The position numbers and the translations under genes were made by a program. Under the pieces are notes generated by a model, which searched no databases, had not been told where the DNA came from, and saw only the letters and a list, made by a program, of their open reading frames with translations. From assembly GCA_018240935.1 (NCBI GenBank), contig JAFEEV010000108.1:1-8307 (forward strand): a stretch of 8,307 nucleotides of DNA, given 5' to 3'. The DNA is from Pseudomonadota bacterium (lineage in GTDB: Bacteria > Pseudomonadota > Gammaproteobacteria > Burkholderiales > Nitrosomonadaceae). The first letter of the stretch is position 1. Each line of letters opens with the position of its first letter. This document shows, one piece after another, positions 5,461-8,307 of this stretch.

Positions 5461-5997
5461 ATGCGTAATCGAAGCATTATCACTGAAGCGAAGCAGATTC
5501 ATTTGGCAACGGAATTAATCGAATTGGGCGCCCGGTTGCAAGTTCTGGAAATGAATACCGATTTGAGCCGCGAGCGGCTGGTAAAACTGTATAAGGAAAT
5601 CCGCGGCGTATCACCTCCCAAAGGCATGCTGCCTTATTCGGAAGACTGGTTTATGAGCTGGCAACCGAATATGCACTCATCATTGTTTATCAATATCTAC
5701 AATTACGTAACGAAAAATACCGGTGTCGAAGGTATCGACGCGCTGATTAAGAGCTACCGGCTTTATGTCGAGCACATTCAAGTCTATCAACTGGAGAAAG
5801 TGCTGAGCCTGACTCGCGCTTGGACCTTGGTGCGCTTTGTGGAAAGCGGTGTATTGTGCATAGCGCCCTGCGTGAATTGCCACGGCAACTTTGTGGTGCA
5901 TTCGCTGGAAATTCATTCCAATCACGTCTGCGGTTTATGCAATATTCCGTCACGCGCCGGAAAAACCAAGAAAGCAGCGTTGGCAAATTTTCATTGA
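5461..5997 (+). CDS. flhC: Flagellar transcriptional regulator FlhC
   Basis: The 178-residue product matches E. coli FlhC (192 residues) with almost no gaps. Examples are ELGARLQVLE (21-30), PPKGMLPYSEDWF (52-64) and LTRAWTLVRFVESG (117-130). The four zinc ligands are C137, C140, C157 and C160, the same numbers as in E. coli, arranged as CVNC and CGLC. There is an extra cysteine at 133. FlhC is the main DNA-contacting partner of FlhD in the flagellar master activator. A strong AGGAGG lies seven bases before the ATG. The protein ends 14 residues sooner than in E. coli, after a basic GKTKK segment. The next gene converges from the right, so no mot or che gene follows in this operon. Confidence 0.96.
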   Translation: MRNRSIITEAKQIHLATELIELGARLQVLEMNTDLSRERLVKLYKEIRGVSPPKGMLPYSEDWFMSWQPNMHSSLFINIYNYVTKNTGVEGIDALIKSYRLYVEHIQVYQLEKVLSLTRAWTLVRFVESGVLCIAPCVNCHGNFVVHSLEIHSNHVCGLCNIPSRAGKTKKAALANFH

Positions 5998-6000
5998 AAG

Positions 6001-6029
6001 GGCATCAGCGTCGTTAATCTGCTGATGCC
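6001..6029. terminator. Shared hairpin between convergent flhC and aminotransferase genes
   Basis: GGCATCAGC (6001-6009) pairs perfectly with GCTGATGCC (6021-6029) around an 11-base loop. It fills most of the 40 bases between the two stop codons, so it can end both transcripts. The rightward tail (GGGCGGAATTATTT) and leftward tail (CTTTCAATG) are poor in T, so termination may be partial or Rho-assisted. Confidence 0.55.
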
Positions 6030-6037
6030 GGGCGGAA

Positions 6038-7231
6038 TTATTTCAACAGATTTTTGATACGGCTCAATGCCTGCTTCAGGTTGTCCATCGAAGTTGCGAA
6101 GGATAAACGCATATACCCTTCACAGCCGAATGCGGAACCGGGAACCACGGCCACACCCGCATTTTCCAGCAGATATTCGCTGAACGCGATATCGGTTGGT
6201 GTACTGAGCAAACTGCTTTTATGCAAATCGTGAATCGATTGCCGCACATCGGCGAATGCATAAAACGCGCCTTCCGAAGATAAACAACGCACGCCATTGA
6301 TTTGATTCAATTGTTCGGTGACAAAGCGATTGCGTTCCTTGAACGCCGCAATCATCGGCTCCATGCAAGATTGATCACCGTTTAGCGCCGTTTCGGCCGC
6401 CGCTTGTGAAATCGAACTGGGGTTGGATGTACTTTGCGATTGTATGTTTTCCATCGCGGTAATGATATGGGCAGGCCCGCCGCAATAGCCGATGCGCCAG
6501 CCGGTCATCGAATACGCTTTGGAAACGCCGTTCAAAACGACTGCTTGTGGAAATAATTCCGGGCAAGCATTGACGATGTTGTTGAATTTCTGACCTGATA
6601 ACAAGATGTGTTCGTACATGTCATCGGTTGCGATCAAAATGTGCGGATGCTTGCGTAACACCGCTCCCAGCGCTTTGAGCTCATCCAGCGTGTACACCGC
6701 GCCCGACGGATTGCTCGGGCTGTTGATGACGAACATTTTGGTTTTCGGCGTAATCGCGGCTTCCAATTGCTGCGGGGAGATTTTGAAATTCTGCTCGATA
6801 CCGGTATCGATAAAAACCGGCTTGCCTTCCGCGATCAATACGATATCCGGATAAGAAACCCAATATGGCGCGGGGATGATGACTTCATCACCCGGATTGA
6901 TCACCGATAACACCAGGTTAAAAAAGCTCTGTTTGCCGCCGCAGGAAACCAGAATTTGCTTGGGATCGAAATCGAAATTATTTTCCCGCTTGAATTTCGC
7001 CACGATGGCGTTTTTCAGTCCCGGCGTGCCGCCAACCGCGGTGTATTTGGTCAATCCCTTGTTAATCGCAGCGATAGCGGCATCTTTAATGTGCTGAGGA
7101 GTATCGAAATCAGGTTCGCCCGCTCCCAATCCAATGATGTCTTTGCCCTCCGCCTTGAGTTTGGCGGCCCGGGCGGTTACCGCAAGGGTAGGAGATGGTT
7201 TGATGGTTTGAACGCGGCTAGAGAGTTCCAC
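6038..7231 (-). CDS. aspC: Class-I PLP aminotransferase, aspartate (possibly prephenate) aminotransferase
   Basis: The 397-residue fold-type I aminotransferase has all cofactor residues: GAGEPDFDTP (36-45), GGKQ (98-101), NPSG (174-177), the D203-Y206 pair in TDDMYE that holds the PLP ring, Schiff-base K238 in GVSKAYSMTGWRIGY, and R375 in MRLSFA for the substrate carboxylate. It transfers amino groups between aspartate/glutamate and 2-oxo acids in the cytosol. RVQTIKPSPTLAVTARA and GGKQ are typical of subgroup I-beta, in which some members also transaminate prephenate to arogenate; that activity is inferred. GTG 7231 is chosen over ATG 7288 because AGGA lies five bases upstream and family homology starts at ELSSRV. 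The extra 19 residues would be unlike the family and would overlap the promoter region. The gene diverges from uvrB and converges on flhC. Confidence 0.88.
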   Translation of the reverse strand: MELSSRVQTIKPSPTLAVTARAAKLKAEGKDIIGLGAGEPDFDTPQHIKDAAIAAINKGLTKYTAVGGTPGLKNAIVAKFKRENNFDFDPKQILVSCGGKQSFFNLVLSVINPGDEVIIPAPYWVSYPDIVLIAEGKPVFIDTGIEQNFKISPQQLEAAITPKTKMFVINSPSNPSGAVYTLDELKALGAVLRKHPHILIATDDMYEHILLSGQKFNNIVNACPELFPQAVVLNGVSKAYSMTGWRIGYCGGPAHIITAMENIQSQSTSNPSSISQAAAETALNGDQSCMEPMIAAFKERNRFVTEQLNQINGVRCLSSEGAFYAFADVRQSIHDLHKSSLLSTPTDIAFSEYLLENAGVAVVPGSAFGCEGYMRLSFATSMDNLKQALSRIKNLLK

Positions 7232-7264
7232 AAAAATCCTCGCACTAAAATAAATAGACCAACA

Positions 7265-7273
7265 TGTTAGAAT
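7265..7273 (+). promoter_or_regulatory. Extended -10 promoter for uvrB
   Basis: TGTTAGAAT contains the extended -10 TGn followed by TAGAAT, five of six matches to TATAAT. No -35 is recognisable, which fits an extended -10 promoter. The predicted start is near 7280, about 30 bases before the uvrB GTG. No CTGT-N8-ACAG LexA box is visible nearby. Confidence 0.45.
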
Positions 7274-7300
7274 GACACGAAAAAACAATTCAATGATGGA

Positions 7301-7329
7301 ATTATACCTGTGATCGTAACCTTCCCCAA
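7301..7329 (-). promoter_or_regulatory. Sigma-70 promoter for the aminotransferase gene, overlapping the uvrB start
   Basis: On the minus strand TTGGGG (7329-7324) and a perfect TATAAT (7306-7301) are separated by exactly 17 bases. The start would be near 7294, giving a leader of about 63 bases to the GTG at 7231. The -35 lies inside the first codons of uvrB, so the two divergent units share this DNA. Confidence 0.55.
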
Positions 7330-8307
7330 TAGTCCGTATAAATTACAGCAAGCTTTTGAACCAGCAGGCGACCAGCCGGCGGCAATTGCGCAATTGGTCG
7401 AAGGTATTAGTGACGGTTTGGCGTTTCAAACCTTATTGGGGGTTACCGGTTCCGGCAAAACCTATACCATCGCTAATATGATCGCGCGCCTTGGCCGTCC
7501 GGCGATTCTGATCGCGCCGAACAAGACGCTGGCGGCGCAGTTGTATGCCGAGATGCGCGAATTTTTCCCGGAAAACGCCATCGAGTACTTTGTTTCCTAC
7601 TACGATTATTATCAACCCGAAGCGTATGTTCCGGCGCGCGATCTGTTCATTGAAAAAGATTCCAGCATCAACGAGCATATCGAACAGATGCGCTTATCCG
7701 CGACCAAATCCTTGCTGGAGCGCGATGACGCCATCATCGTCGCGACCGTGTCGTGCATATACGGTATCGGCGATCCGGTCGATTATCACGGCATGATTCT
7801 GCATTTGCGCAACGGTGAAAAAATGTCGCAGCGCGATGTTATCAAGCGCCTGACCGAAATGCAGTATGAGCGCAATGAATTGGAATTCAAGCGCGGTGTT
7901 TTCCGCGTGCGCGGCGACGTGGTCGATGTGTTTCCGGCGGAAAACTCGGAAGCGGCATTGCGCATCTCGTTATTCGACGACGAAGTGGACAGCCTGGCGC
8001 TATTCGACCCGTTGACCGGGCACATGCTGCAAAAGCTGTCGCGTTTTACCGTCTATCCTTCCAGTCACTACGTCACGCCGCGCAGCACCACGTTGCGCGC
8101 GATGGAAACGATCAAAACCGAGTTGCGCGAACGGCTGGATTATTTCTATCAGGAAAACCGTCTGGTCGAGGCGCAGCGCTTGGAACAGCGCACCCGGTTC
8201 GATCTGGAAATGCTGAATGAATTGGGTTTTTGCAAAGGCATCGAAAATTATTCACGCCATTTATCCGGCAAGAAACCCGGCGAACCGCCGCCGACGCTGC
8301 TTGATTA
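7310..8307 (+). CDS. uvrB: UvrABC system protein B, N-terminal half (3' end outside window)
   Basis: The first 332 codons of UvrB are present and uninterrupted. Walker A is GVTGSGKT (44-51). The damage-probing beta hairpin carries YYDYYQPEAYVP (97-108). EHIEQMRLSATK (122-133), FRVRGDVVDVFPAE (198-211) and QRTRFDLEMLNELG (293-306) all match E. coli UvrB. UvrB is the helicase-like subunit that is loaded by UvrA, verifies the lesion and recruits UvrC for dual incision. The GTG start is supported by the TGGA at 7297-7300, nine bases upstream, and by an in-frame stop at 7268-7270 that leaves no other normal start. The protein begins about five residues earlier than E. coli UvrB. The remaining half, including helicase motifs IV-VI and the UvrC-binding end, lies beyond the window. 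Confidence 0.97.
   Translation, partial: MIVTFPNSPYKLQQAFEPAGDQPAAIAQLVEGISDGLAFQTLLGVTGSGKTYTIANMIARLGRPAILIAPNKTLAAQLYAEMREFFPENAIEYFVSYYDYYQPEAYVPARDLFIEKDSSINEHIEQMRLSATKSLLERDDAIIVATVSCIYGIGDPVDYHGMILHLRNGEKMSQRDVIKRLTEMQYERNELEFKRGVFRVRGDVVDVFPAENSEAALRISLFDDEVDSLALFDPLTGHMLQKLSRFTVYPSSHYVTPRSTTLRAMETIKTELRERLDYFYQENRLVEAQRLEQRTRFDLEMLNELGFCKGIENYSRHLSGKKPGEPPPTLLD

Noticed and set aside
7232..7309. LexA/SOS box for uvrB
   Set aside because: No CTGT-N8-ACAG or close variant is present in the 78-base divergent region, so SOS control cannot be supported from this sequence.

Overview
The window looks like chromosomal DNA of a motile betaproteobacterium with roughly balanced base composition. 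FlhD and FlhC align almost residue for residue with the enterobacterial proteins, and a class-I aminotransferase diverges from uvrB, an arrangement I associate with Betaproteobacteria. A Nitrosomonas/Nitrosospira-type genome is my best guess; that is an impression and not a measured placement. There are no rRNA or tRNA genes, CRISPR arrays, insertion sequences or phage genes.

Layout from left to right. (1) The last 26 codons of an unidentified rightward gene, then a spacer with two inverted repeats, one of them REP-like. (2) A leftward two-gene unit at 3281-284. It encodes a polytopic membrane protein of the dolichol/phytol kinase (CTP-dependent lipid kinase) type, then a 732-residue protein with an intact endonuclease/exonuclease/phosphatase (neutral sphingomyelinase-like) domain and about 380 extra residues. 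(3) A leftward single gene at 4474-3509 for a methyltransferase that resembles eukaryotic protein arginine methyltransferases. It has its own terminator and a very good sigma-54 promoter. (4) A non-coding region of about 560 bases holding repeats, A/T tracts and two matching TAGG-N7-CCTA dyads, leading into flhD-flhC. (5) A hairpin between the convergent flhC and class-I aminotransferase genes. (6) A 78-base divergent region with two opposed promoters, then the first 332 codons of uvrB, cut by the window end.

How the genes work together. FlhD and FlhC form the activator of flagellar class II genes. The dyads just upstream are the likely entry point for a NarL/FixJ-type response regulator that controls motility. 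UvrB (excision repair) and the aminotransferase (amino-acid metabolism) are housekeeping genes. The lipid-kinase-like/EEP pair and the sigma-54-driven PRMT-like enzyme are the least conventional content. I see no mobile-element signature around them.
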